DNA from: Nitrospirota bacterium
GTDB taxonomy: Bacteria > Nitrospirota > Nitrospiria > Nitrospirales > UBA8639
Direction: 5' to 3'
Assembly (NCBI GenBank): GCA_020348185.1
Contig: CP070743.1
Location: 1,366,550 to 1,385,473 of the forward strand
Length of the DNA stretch: 18,924 bases
Shown: positions 7,704 to 15,726 of the stretch, in pieces
Position numbering within the stretch: position 1 is the stretch's first letter
Layout of the letters: every line of letters starts with the position of its first letter
Program-made: the position numbers and the translations under genes
The notes under the pieces: model-generated
The model's input: only the letters and a program-made list of their open reading frames with translations
Databases searched by the model: none
What the model was told of the DNA's origin: nothing

Positions 7704-8213
7704 AGGCCATATTCTTGGTGTGAGAGTTTACCGTTATCCCCTCTGACAAACAGGGTTCCGCCTGTCTCAAATCGTTTCCCCCTGACTCGATTGAACGGCC
7801 CTTTCCCCAATAGCCAGGAATAACAAGAGGGTTGACCTGTGGTGATGAATCCTTCAACTGGGTGGCTTGGGGAATATATGGGAACGTTTGTACCTAACGT
7901 TTGTACCTAACATTTGTTCCTACTCAGAGGACAAATGTATCTGCTAACTGAGTTTTCTTTAGGGACAAAAAAGTTCCCAATTTTGGGCCATCTGCACCTA
8001 ACTTGTTCCCCGGAATTTATCGTTTAATGGCATCTTGGTGGCAAAGGAGGAATGGAACCATGGCGTTATCCCGTAATTGGTCTGCCAAAAGCCAACACTA
8101 TCGGGCACTAATCCCAAGGGCACCATTCATCAAATCAGCAGAATCAGGCTTGCCTTCCCCAAAAACCTTATTAGATTGGGTAAGTCCTGAAAAACCTAGA
8201 GGAGTTCATCACT
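7704..8213. other. Non-coding leader region of the large secreted-protein gene
   Basis: No well-supported gene is visible in these roughly 500 bases. They contain three 13-bp direct repeats (7883-7921), an imperfect hairpin next to them, and a CCCAA/TTGGG mini-hairpin near 7977-7988. An AGGAGG at 8045-8050 precedes an ATG at 8060 that opens an 87-codon frame ending at 8320, which overlaps the next gene; its composition does not look coding. Confidence 0.45.
7883..7921. repeat. Three tandem 13-bp direct repeats (iteron-like)
   Basis: Two identical copies of AACGTTTGTACCT are followed directly by a variant AACATTTGTTCCT. The last copy also forms an imperfect hairpin with AGGACAAATGT at 7928-7938 (one bulged base). 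They lie about 290 bp upstream of the large secreted-protein gene. Direct repeats of one helical turn plus 2-3 bp can be binding sites for a regulator, but no factor can be named. Confidence 0.6.
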
Positions 8214-11200
8214 ATGAAACAGGACGCACTTATCACAGGAAAGTGTTTTCAAAGGAACTTCCATCTCTACACGGCTGTCCCCCAGAGGCCATGGGGACAC
8301 CAAACAGCCCCTGCCGCTGATAATTCTACCGATGGAAGAAACAAACCTCATCCCCGAGCCATTATTGTTGCCATGATGGTTTCGTTGATTTGTCTGGCCT
8401 TGAGCCCGTTGGTATTGGCCGCCACATTCACGGTGACGGATACCCCCGACTCCGCAGAAGATTCGTTGCGTCAGGCAATTGAAGCTGCTTCAGAGAACAC
8501 TGAGGCCGACCTCATCGAATTTGATCCTAAACTAAACGGGGAAATCATCCACCTCACCCAGGGGTCTCTTGTCGTGACTGACGACGATCTTACTTTTGAC
8601 GGGTCTACGGCCTCAGGCCTCACAATCAGTGCCGATGGCATAAGCCGAATTTTGGAGGTGAAGGCTAGTGCAACTGTCGAGGTCGTTCAGCTCACACTTT
8701 CGGGCGGAGATGCTTCTAGCGAGCAGACGAACACGGACATGGGGGGCGGGATCCTCAATAAAGGAATCTTATTCGTCACGACCTCTACGATTAGGAATAG
8801 CAGCGCTGACATCGGCGGAGGAATCTACAACGATGGTGGAACGGTGACGATTACTCATTCCACCATTACTGAGAATACCGCCGCCACCGCTTCTTTCGTA
8901 TTCCACGGTGGCGGCGGAGTCGCTAACGACTCGGGATTGGTAACAATTGAGAGCAGCACTCTTAGCAATAACGAGGCCGGGAGCTCGTCTGTCCACCGGA
9001 TTGGTGAATTCGGGGGAGGGGTCTTTAACCGTGGCGACCTTGGCACCGTTATGATCATCAACTCCACCGTAAGCGGTAACGAAGCTGGCGACGATGGAGG
9101 CGGACTTTACAACCACACCGGAGACAAAATGGTGGTGATAAGCAGCACAATTACCCACAATACCTCCGCCAGCGAAGGGGGTGGGATGGACAACTTTGGA
9201 TTGGTTGAGATCCAAAACACAATCTTGGCTGGAAACACTGCATTGGAAGATACAGAGGTGAACAACTGCCGTAGCCTTTACGGCTCTATCACTTCGAAAG
9301 GGCACAGTCTCATAGGTCCGGGGTGTAGTTTCAATAGCCCTACCAGTACGGATTTGGTTCTTGGCGAGGATACTCCAATTGACAGCGTCCTCGACCGCAC
9401 ACTCGGTGCCAACGGCGGCCCCACCTATACCCACGCGCTGGTGATCGAAAGCCCTGATTTCGAGGGAGAAACCCTGGCCCTTGAGTTCGAAAATCCCGCT
9501 ATCGATGCCGGAAGTTGTGAAGGCATCGGCGAAAATATGGTCGACACCGATCAGCGCAGTCTCGATCGTCCGGCCAATGCCGACGACCCCTGTGACATTG
9601 GCGCCTTTGAGGTTAATACCGAGTCCTGTCTATCCAAACAAGAAGGGGATTATGACAACGGCGCGACCTGGAGTTGCGGATTTAGACCTTCCAACTTAGA
9701 CAATGTGATCGTGGCACCCGGGCACACGGTGACCACCGTCGATGATGAGGAAGTGAAAAACCTCAAAGTGGTCGCTGGAAAAGGACGTGAACGAAAAGGC
9801 GGCGGCGAGCTTAAGATGGGCTCTAAGATTATCAACGTACACGAAGACTTGATCATCGACGGAAAGCTGGACCCCGGAACGAGTACCGTTGAAATGAAAG
9901 GAACAGAAAAGCAATTAATCAGTGGCGAGGGAACAAAGCAATTCTACAGACTGCACATCAGCAATGTGCCCTCATCTCCCGGCGATTCCGCCGACGTGGA
10001 AACAGAAGGACCAGTCGAGGTCCTCGAGGAAACGCGTGTCAAGCAGGGACAGTTTCGTCCGGACGACCAATCCCGCTTTCAGGAATTGGTTATTGAATCT
10101 CAGGGCATCATTAAACCCAAGGTCGAGGCTACAATCGAGGTCAAGGGTAATTTGATAAGTGAAAGCTCCACCGGCCTCGCGCACAATGAGAGCACGATCC
10201 GGTTCACGGGGTCTGAAAAGCAAGTGGTCACAGGTGCCGTCGCCCTTAAGAAGATGGAAGTCGAGAAAGTTACCTCGAATGACAACCTCAAGGCCCTGGA
10301 GCTTGCCCCGGGCACCACCGTCGAGGGCGCCACCCGGATTATGAAGGGGCAGCTCTCCCCGGCCACGGCCACCACGTTCGAGGGGATCGCCATTGAAGCG
10401 GAGGGCAGGCTGCAGCCTGCCTCCGAAGCCACAGTCGAGATCAGAGGTAATCTCAGTAGCGCCACTCCCATCGCCCTCGCCCACAACGAGAGCACCCTGC
10501 GTTTTACCGGCGCTGAGCAACAGACGGTGACCGGCGGTGTCACCATCAAGAATCTGGAAGTCGAAAAGAGTACCGACCTTTCGAGGGACTTGGTGCTCAC
10601 CCCGGGCACCACCGTCGAGGGCGCCACCAAGATCATGCGCGGGCAGCTCAGCCCGGCCACGGCCACCACCTTCCAGGAGGTCGCCATCGAATCTAATGGC
10701 ATGTTGAAGCCTGCCCACGCAGCCACGGTCCTTGTCAAGGGTGATCTCCGCAGCACCACTGCCGCGGGCCTCGCCCACAACGAGAGTACGATACGGTTTA
10801 CCGGCGCCGAGCAACAAACCGTGACCGGCGGCGTCACCTTTAAGCACCTGGAAGTCGACAAAAGCCTCGAACCGCAGACGGAATTGATCCTCGCCGAACG
10901 AACCAAAGTCGAAGGCGAGACCAAGATCATGCGCGGGCAGCTCAGCCCGGCCTCTAACACCACCTTCCGGAAGGTCGCCATCGAAGATGATGGCACGTTG
11001 AAGCCTGCCTCGGAAGCCACAGTTGAGATCGAGGGGGATTTGATCCGGAGGGGCGACGGGAACTTCGCGAATAACGACAGTACCATACGGTTTACCGGCG
11101 CCGAGCAACAGACGGTGGAAGGCGGGGTCACCTTCAAGAACCTGGAAGTCGTGAAAAGCCTCGAACTCTCTAAGGATTTGGTCCTCCTCGAAGGAACCAA

Positions 11201-12050
11201 AGTCGAGGGCGAGACCAGGGTCATAGCGGGTCAGATTGCAGCGGCCAACGCCATCGCGTTAACGAGCGTCCACATCCTTGCTTTAGCCAGTTTTCGTCAC
11301 AAGGCGGGATCGGCAATCGAAATACAAGGGGATTTCCTCCTTGAGAATGGAGGTCTATACGACCCCAATCAAGGATCAGTCACATTCAATGGCGACTCGG
11401 GCGAACAGAATGCCATTTTCGAAGGAGGCACCACGACCATGAATGTCAACCTGATCAATCCTGATGGCCTCCATGCACGTTACGCAGAAGGGACTGCCGG
11501 AACTGCAACCTTACAGATTTGTGACTCGAGCGTTAGGCTCGATTCATTCGATACCGGAGACGAGGCTCTCGTGAAATGCGAATTCCTTAGCACCGACGTT
11601 GTCGACGGCCCGATTCAGGTCGCGCTGGCTGATGCGGAATTGACGGTACCCGATGAAACTAGCGTCACAGCCACCCCAGTCGAAGGAGGGGATTTTGAGA
11701 TCGAAAACTCTGCAGATAGCAATGGCTCATTAGTCGCCTCCGTTGATGGGGTTGACTTGGTAATCAGCCCTGGCGAAGCTGCTGAAACCAACGCCAAGGG
11801 AGCACTTGGACTCCTTCGAGGAGATGTCATTGGCCTGGACCTGCAGAAAGGAATTCAAAATAGCCTGGTGAAAAAGGTCGATTCGGCGCTAAAGAAGCTG
11901 GCAAAAAACAAAATCAAAACGACCATGAACAAGGTGAACGCCTTTATACACCAAGTACAGGCGTTAAGCGGCAAGAAGTTCTCTAAAGAATCCGGGGATG
12001 CACTGGTTTCCGCAGCCCAAGGGGTACTCATTTTGCTAAACGTGTCTTGA
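8214..12050 (+). CDS. Large secreted repeat protein: beta-helix/choice-of-anchor Q domain plus 98-residue tandem repeats
   Basis: The product has 1278 residues and is probably a surface or extracellular protein. AGAGGAG (8198-8204) lies 9 nt before the ATG. An unusually long charged leader (1-48) precedes a hydrophobic signal core (49-68) ending in SPLVLAA, with likely cleavage near 69/70. Residues about 70-470 resemble right-handed parallel beta-helix proteins: an opening FTVTDTPDSAEDSLRQAI, many GGG-N turns (GGGILNKG, GGGIYNDGG), and a close AIDAGS...TDQRSLDRP...CDIGAFEV typical of choice-of-anchor Q domains. From about 530 on there are repeats built around a core like STIRFTGAEQQTVTGG...NLEV. 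Three are exactly 98 residues (701-994), flanked by diverged copies. The C-terminus (about 1195-1278) is a lysine-rich helical segment. No sortase, PEP-CTERM or autotransporter barrel signal is visible, so anchoring is unknown. Adhesion or biofilm matrix is a plausible role but is inference. IS3 remnants on both sides suggest a mobile past. Confidence 0.88.
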   Translation: MKQDALITGKCFQRNFHLYTAVPQRPWGHQTAPAADNSTDGRNKPHPRAIIVAMMVSLICLALSPLVLAATFTVTDTPDSAEDSLRQAIEAASENTEADLIEFDPKLNGEIIHLTQGSLVVTDDDLTFDGSTASGLTISADGISRILEVKASATVEVVQLTLSGGDASSEQTNTDMGGGILNKGILFVTTSTIRNSSADIGGGIYNDGGTVTITHSTITENTAATASFVFHGGGGVANDSGLVTIESSTLSNNEAGSSSVHRIGEFGGGVFNRGDLGTVMIINSTVSGNEAGDDGGGLYNHTGDKMVVISSTITHNTSASEGGGMDNFGLVEIQNTILAGNTALEDTEVNNCRSLYGSITSKGHSLIGPGCSFNSPTSTDLVLGEDTPIDSVLDRTLGANGGPTYTHALVIESPDFEGETLALEFENPAIDAGSCEGIGENMVDTDQRSLDRPANADDPCDIGAFEVNTESCLSKQEGDYDNGATWSCGFRPSNLDNVIVAPGHTVTTVDDEEVKNLKVVAGKGRERKGGGELKMGSKIINVHEDLIIDGKLDPGTSTVEMKGTEKQLISGEGTKQFYRLHISNVPSSPGDSADVETEGPVEVLEETRVKQGQFRPDDQSRFQELVIESQGIIKPKVEATIEVKGNLISESSTGLAHNESTIRFTGSEKQVVTGAVALKKMEVEKVTSNDNLKALELAPGTTVEGATRIMKGQLSPATATTFEGIAIEAEGRLQPASEATVEIRGNLSSATPIALAHNESTLRFTGAEQQTVTGGVTIKNLEVEKSTDLSRDLVLTPGTTVEGATKIMRGQLSPATATTFQEVAIESNGMLKPAHAATVLVKGDLRSTTAAGLAHNESTIRFTGAEQQTVTGGVTFKHLEVDKSLEPQTELILAERTKVEGETKIMRGQLSPASNTTFRKVAIEDDGTLKPASEATVEIEGDLIRRGDGNFANNDSTIRFTGAEQQTVEGGVTFKNLEVVKSLELSKDLVLLEGTKVEGETRVIAGQIAAANAIALTSVHILALASFRHKAGSAIEIQGDFLLENGGLYDPNQGSVTFNGDSGEQNAIFEGGTTTMNVNLINPDGLHARYAEGTAGTATLQICDSSVRLDSFDTGDEALVKCEFLSTDVVDGPIQVALADAELTVPDETSVTATPVEGGDFEIENSADSNGSLVASVDGVDLVISPGEAAETNAKGALGLLRGDVIGLDLQKGIQNSLVKKVDSALKKLAKNKIKTTMNKVNAFIHQVQALSGKKFSKESGDALVSAAQGVLILLNVS
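10314..11195 (+). repeat. Three 294-bp in-frame tandem repeats
   Basis: The units 10314-10607, 10608-10901 and 10902-11195 each encode exactly 98 residues without gaps. All begin T(T/K)VEG(A/E)T and carry MxGQLSPA near position 10, LxPAxxATVxxxGxL near 33-46, STxRFTGAEQQTV near 60-72 and LEVxKS near 81-86. DNA stretches are nearly identical between units (for example around 10628-10655 and 10922-10949), pointing to recent duplication or gene conversion. Diverged units lie before (about 10014-10313) and after (11196 to about 11470), and an older relative lies near 9850-9960. Confidence 0.88.
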
Positions 12051-12081
12051 GGCGAATCCGACAGGTTGGCCTTTTTTCTTT
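12050..12081 (+). terminator. Intrinsic terminator of the large secreted-protein gene
   Basis: An AGGC...GCCT stem (12050-12053 with 12069-12072), extended inward by AA-CC pairing with GGTT, is followed by six T residues and further T-rich sequence. It begins on the last base of the stop codon. The stem has small bulges, so strength is uncertain. Confidence 0.6.
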
Positions 12082-12281
12082 ATACTGATCTAACCTTTCT
12101 AAGAGATGGGAAATCACATGTAAAGGAGGGTGCCGGAGAACCAAAACCTACATGGTTAAGCAAATTTTCGCTAAATAAGGAGAAGCCGTGATAGCGCTCA
12201 ATCGGGAACACGCGGTTTAGGAACCGTGCTGTGGTCCGGGCCTTTACCACATACCTATTCTAGCGAGAAAGATAGGGCTAG

Positions 12282-12478
12282 GTGAAGGTTGAACAAGCTC
12301 CACGGCTGGAAGAGCTCAAAGGCGAAAATACCCGGCTCAAGCACGCCGTTGCCGATCTGACACTCGACAACCTTATGCACGGGGAAGCTGTCGAGGGAAA
12401 TTTCTCTGCCCCGACCGCCGCGGGTGGAATGGGCAGGAGCTCAGCGCCAACAGCAGCCGGTGTCGGAACACATTCAAT
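12282..12478 (+). pseudogene. Remnant of IS3-family transposase OrfA
   Basis: The frame reads VEQAPRLEELKGENTRLKHA then VADLTLDNLMHGEAVEGNF. This matches the leucine-zipper end of IS3-family OrfA proteins (typically VEQAKRLKELEKENARLKRLVADLTLDKxxLKEAxxGNF). The helix-turn-helix half is lost; weak traces of KYGG-like sequence may extend back to about 12258. After GNF the DNA looks like the junction with OrfB, and a shifted frame reads QQQPVSE-like residues near 12445-12475, consistent with small deletions. No terminal inverted repeats are identifiable. It is in the opposite orientation to the OrfB remnant at 7457-7703, so the two probably come from different insertions or from a rearranged one. 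Confidence 0.7.
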
Positions 12479-12485
12479 AATGTGA

Positions 12486-12750
12486 GGCCACACCGATGAC
12501 AATGAGACTGTCAAAGCCGGGGCATTGTTCCGAGGTGCCCTCCTGTTCTATTTAGTTCAACAAGATATCGACGCCCTCTTAAATCCTAAAAAACCAGAAA
12601 GAAAAGACCAACCTCACTGGAAGGAGTCACTCATCCTGATCTCTCACCTACCCACCTGCCTTGAACAAGGCCGGCTGGGATCGATCCCGCGCCCTCCTTA
12701 AACACATTGTTGACCGTAAGACTCCCTCACCAAATGAGACTTCATATTGA
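12486..12750 (+). pseudogene. Decayed unknown ORF with frameshift
   Basis: Just after a stop codon, an open frame without a usable start reads KAGALFRGALLFYLVQQDID and continues with a hydrophilic stretch containing KESLILISHLPTCLEQGRLG to a stop at 12699-12701. The neighbouring frame carries on naturally as ALLKHIVDRKTPSPNETSY to a stop at 12748-12750, which suggests a one-base indel near 12690. I do not recognise the family. It may be the tail of an ordinary gene truncated by the transposition events that left the IS3 remnant just upstream. Chance open frame is the main alternative. Confidence 0.35.
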
Positions 12751-13070
12751 GGGGACAAAGAGCAGATGAGATTCCACACCGACCTCATAAGCAAAAAAAA
12801 TCCCCCTTTACAACCCTTGAAAGGAAATTGTGACGTAGGTTACATATACCGAGGCCGGATTCCTTCATAATGGAATTTCACTTTGCAGACGGGACCCGGC
12901 CTGCATTATCTTTTTACCGATAACCTTGCCCTTACGGGGTCGGCCCGGTTTAATCACATTTCAAACGCCAATGGAGGCCAACGAAATACAGGGCACAACG
13001 CCTGGATGTTTAATTTTGGGTTCTCTTTTTTCTTGCCCTGAAGGATCAATCCCCTTAAGGTCTAAAACTT
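12751..13070. other. Non-coding region upstream of 190-residue protein gene
   Basis: I see no gene here. A possible promoter-like TTGAAA followed 17 bases later by TTACAT lies around 12817-12845, but the second box is poor. A modest AAGG (13057-13060) 10 nt before the next ATG is the likely ribosome site. Confidence 0.35.
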
Positions 13071-13643
13071 ATGTCGCCCCTCTCCAAATGTGAACAGCTC
13101 GGTCAGCAATTACCTGAACTCAGCTTAGTGCACGACGAATCTCTCGCAGCGCCGAATATCATCAAGGAAATTCACGAATTGTCAAATGAAGCGTTATTTG
13201 GTGGAACCATTGAAGATTCCGATATGGCCCAAGCTGCTCGAGCAGGATTGCTCCTGGAAGCCGGGGGTTGGGATGACGCACACCGGATTGTTCAAGAATT
13301 GGATACTCCGGAAGCTCAATACTGGCATAGCATCGTCCACAGACGCGAGCCGGACTCTTCCAATGCCAAGTACTGGTTCCGCCAGGTGGGGCACCATCCT
13401 GTCATGGCCCAATTACTAAGCATTCTCAGCGGGCCTGGAGGACCGGATAAGACCCTTGTCCAGCGGTTCATCAAAAGCGAAAAATGGGATCCGTTTAAAT
13501 ATGTGGACGTTTGTATGGCTTGTCACCAAGGTACCCGGAAGGAGCTCCTGCCGATTCTATTGGATATTCAGAAAAAGGAATTCACGTCACTACTGGACTA
13601 TTGCATACAACATGCGCTGGGCGTATGGTTGGAAAATGATTAG
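13071..13643 (+). CDS. Conserved hypothetical protein, 190 residues
   Basis: The product appears soluble: no signal peptide or membrane segment. A central block (about 56-111) reads AARAGLLLEAGGWDDAHRIV, then QYWHSIVHRREPDSSNAKYW and FRQVGHHP. I recall this pattern from uncharacterised proteins scattered through several phyla. The block is alpha-helical in character and somewhat TPR/SEL1-like (aromatic and small residues in A-W-D-A-H and N-A-K-Y-W-F contexts). A CxxC-like pair is absent; cysteines are few. No function can be assigned. It stands alone, about 290 bp before the next gene on the same strand, with a modest ribosome site. Codon use and composition look like a real gene. Confidence 0.82.
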   Translation: MSPLSKCEQLGQQLPELSLVHDESLAAPNIIKEIHELSNEALFGGTIEDSDMAQAARAGLLLEAGGWDDAHRIVQELDTPEAQYWHSIVHRREPDSSNAKYWFRQVGHHPVMAQLLSILSGPGGPDKTLVQRFIKSEKWDPFKYVDVCMACHQGTRKELLPILLDIQKKEFTSLLDYCIQHALGVWLEND

Positions 13644-13929
13644 AGAATTTTTAAAACTGATCAAATCCTCGTTTGTGTTATTAATGCTTTTCGGTTACCC
13701 TAACCCTTAACTGGCCTTCAGTCTGGTAAGGGGATCCCGGTCTAGTTCCGCCTCCTGGGCTTGAGTCGCAAGGAACTCGGCTGCTGCCCCGGCTTCACTC
13801 TGACTTATTTTTCCCCTTGACTATCATAAGTGCTTCCAATCAAAATTTAAGGTTAAGCCCTGTTATGTTTATGATCGGTCCAAAATACCTACCTTCGTAT
13901 TCTCCTGAACCAGAAAGGTTTTTCCCCAT
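13644..13929. other. Intergenic region before hpnR-like gene
   Basis: No gene is visible. A pair AGTTCC...GGAACT (about 13745-13779) encloses GC-rich sequence and might be a hairpin, without a clear T-run after it. AAAGG at 13914-13918 is the likely ribosome site of the downstream gene. Confidence 0.35.
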
Positions 13930-15474
13930 ATGAGATTTCTCGCCGTTCACCCTGGTCCGTTGATGTACACCAAAATATATTTGCGACTCGAACCCTTGGG
14001 ATTGGAGTTGGTGGCCGAGGCCGCGCGTCGAGCCGGGCATGATGTTCGGCTCCTCGATCTGCAAACTGAAACGCACAAAGACTACTTCAGAATGCTTGAT
14101 GACTGGAAGCCTGAGGTTGTGGCCTTTTCATGTAATTATCTGGCCAATGTCCCGGAAATTGTCGACTTGGCCAAATCGACGAAGGCGAAACTTCCCTCAA
14201 CATATGTGCTGGTTGGAGGGCACAGCGCTTCGTTTGTGGCCCAGGAATTCTTAGAGCATGGAGAAGGGGCGATTGATTGCGTGGTAAAGGGTGAAGGTGA
14301 AGCGGCTATTGTGGAGGTCTTGAAAGCGGTGGAAGAGGACCGGGGAAATGTTCATCAGGTTCCCGGGGTCGTTTCTTTGCAAGGGGAAGGACCTCCGTCC
14401 CGATTCGTGCATGATTTAAATGACCTCCGACCCGGCCGGGATTTGGTCCGTCACCGCAACAAGTATTTCATCGGTGTCTTGGATCCTTGCGCATCAATTG
14501 AATTCACCCGTGGCTGCCCATGGGATTGTTCTTTTTGCAGCGCTTGGACGTTTTACGGGAGAAGTTATAGGCCTGTGAGCCCCGAGGTGGTGATTGAAGA
14601 TTTATCGCGGGTAAAAGAACCTGGCGTGTTCATTGTTGATGATGTGGCCTTCATTCAGGGCAAACATGGGATGGAAATCGGAGAAGCCATTGCCCGTAAA
14701 GGGATCAAGAAACAATATTATCTCGAGACACGGGGAGATGTCCTTTTACGGAATAAAGAGGTCTTTGAGTTTTGGAAAACACTGGGCCTGAAATATATGT
14801 TCTTGGGTGTGGAGGCCATTGATGAAGAGGGATTGAAGCAACATCGGAAACGGATCAGTCTCAGCAAAAATTTTGAGGCCCTTGAATATGCGCGAACTCT
14901 CGGGATTACCGTGGCGATTAATCTTATTGCTGATCCGGACTGGGATCGGGATCGGTTCGAAGTCATCCGTCAATGGTGTTTGGAAATTCCAGAAATCGTC
15001 AATGTCAGCGTCAACACGCCTTACCCGGGAACCGAAACGTGGCACACCGAATCTCGGAAGGTTCAATCACGTGATTATCGACTCTATGACATTCAGCATA
15101 CCGTCCTGCCGACTCGATTACCTTTGCCGGAGTTCTATGAAGAGTTGGTGAAGACCCAACAGATATTGAACAAAAAACACCTGGGCTGGAGTGCGTTGAA
15201 GGGGACTGCAAAAATCGCAACCGGCCACCTTCTGCGGGGTCAAACGAATTTCGTGAAGATGCTCTGGAAGTTTAATAGTGTCTATAATCCCAAGTTACAG
15301 ATTGCCGATCATCAACGACCGGTCAAATATGAAATGGCCCTCCCCCCTGCCCCACAAGAGTCCGTAAATGCGAAAGTCATCTATATCCACAAAGCTCGCG
15401 GCCGAAAGAGTCGTGCCATCGACGACTCCACCGAGCAATTCGTCGAAGAGTCGCGGATGGGGACGAGTGTGTAA
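13930..15474 (+). CDS. hpnR: B12-binding radical SAM enzyme, probable hopanoid C-3 methylase HpnR
   Basis: The product has 514 residues. An N-terminal cobalamin-binding fold (about 1-145) contains PLGLELVAEAARRAGHDVRL, VVAFSCNYLANVPEIVDLAK, VGGHSASFVA and VVKGEGE. The radical SAM domain (about 185-410) has the [4Fe-4S] motif CxxxCxxC as C196-C200-C203 (TRGCPWDCSFCSAW). The opening MRFLAVHPGPLMYTKIYLRL and the NYLANVPEIVDLAK stretch match my memory of HpnR, which methylates ring A of hopanoids at C-3 using SAM and methylcobalamin. Its length also fits. If so it acts on membrane hopanoids and makes 3-methylhopanoids. No other hopanoid genes lie in the window, which is common for hpnR. A related class-B radical SAM methylase of another substrate is the alternative. 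Confidence 0.8.
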   Translation: MRFLAVHPGPLMYTKIYLRLEPLGLELVAEAARRAGHDVRLLDLQTETHKDYFRMLDDWKPEVVAFSCNYLANVPEIVDLAKSTKAKLPSTYVLVGGHSASFVAQEFLEHGEGAIDCVVKGEGEAAIVEVLKAVEEDRGNVHQVPGVVSLQGEGPPSRFVHDLNDLRPGRDLVRHRNKYFIGVLDPCASIEFTRGCPWDCSFCSAWTFYGRSYRPVSPEVVIEDLSRVKEPGVFIVDDVAFIQGKHGMEIGEAIARKGIKKQYYLETRGDVLLRNKEVFEFWKTLGLKYMFLGVEAIDEEGLKQHRKRISLSKNFEALEYARTLGITVAINLIADPDWDRDRFEVIRQWCLEIPEIVNVSVNTPYPGTETWHTESRKVQSRDYRLYDIQHTVLPTRLPLPEFYEELVKTQQILNKKHLGWSALKGTAKIATGHLLRGQTNFVKMLWKFNSVYNPKLQIADHQRPVKYEMALPPAPQESVNAKVIYIHKARGRKSRAIDDSTEQFVEESRMGTSV

Positions 15475-15532
15475 ATAAGTTTCGGGTTTCAGAGTTTCAA
15501 GTTTACTTGATCTCACCTACCTAAAATCTGCC

Positions 15533-15707
15533 CTTCTGTTTGTAGCTGCACCATCTCATGGTGCCTCTTCTGTGAACACCATTAGCAAACCCCGCGACTA
15601 AAGAGTAGAGGACATTTTCCGCTCACTGCCCTCACTTATTTTGCTGCTGTGTCTCCAACACATGGTATTCCGGCGGAGGGCAGCATGAGATGCTGCAGCT
15701 ACAGAAG
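15533..15707. repeat. Palindromic MITE/REP-like intergenic element
   Basis: The element starts CTTCTG...TAGCTGCA and ends in the reverse complement TGCAGCTA...CAGAAG, about 175 bp apart. Each end contains its own perfect hairpin: GCACCAT-CTC-ATGGTGC (15548-15564) and GCAGCAT-GAG-ATGCTGC (15680-15696). The ends differ from each other by paired changes (C to G with G to C) that keep both hairpins. It sits between two convergent genes and may also serve to stop transcription from both sides. No transposase is encoded. Confidence 0.75.
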
Positions 15708-15726
15708 AATTAGAGGGAGAGGGAGT

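Noticed and set aside
8060..8320. Short plus-strand frame with AGGAGG 9 nt upstream of its ATG
   Set aside because: Overlaps the start of the large secreted-protein gene by 107 bp, with composition unlike a protein; a leader peptide cannot be excluded but is not supported.
10314..11195. CRISPR-like interpretation of the repeat array
   Set aside because: The units are 294 bp, in frame and coding, with no short repeat/spacer pattern.
9972..11224. Two long minus-strand open frames (over 370 codons) opposite the repeat protein
   Set aside because: They follow from GC-rich repeats on the coding strand, mirror the repeat period, and have no ribosome sites or recognisable protein features.
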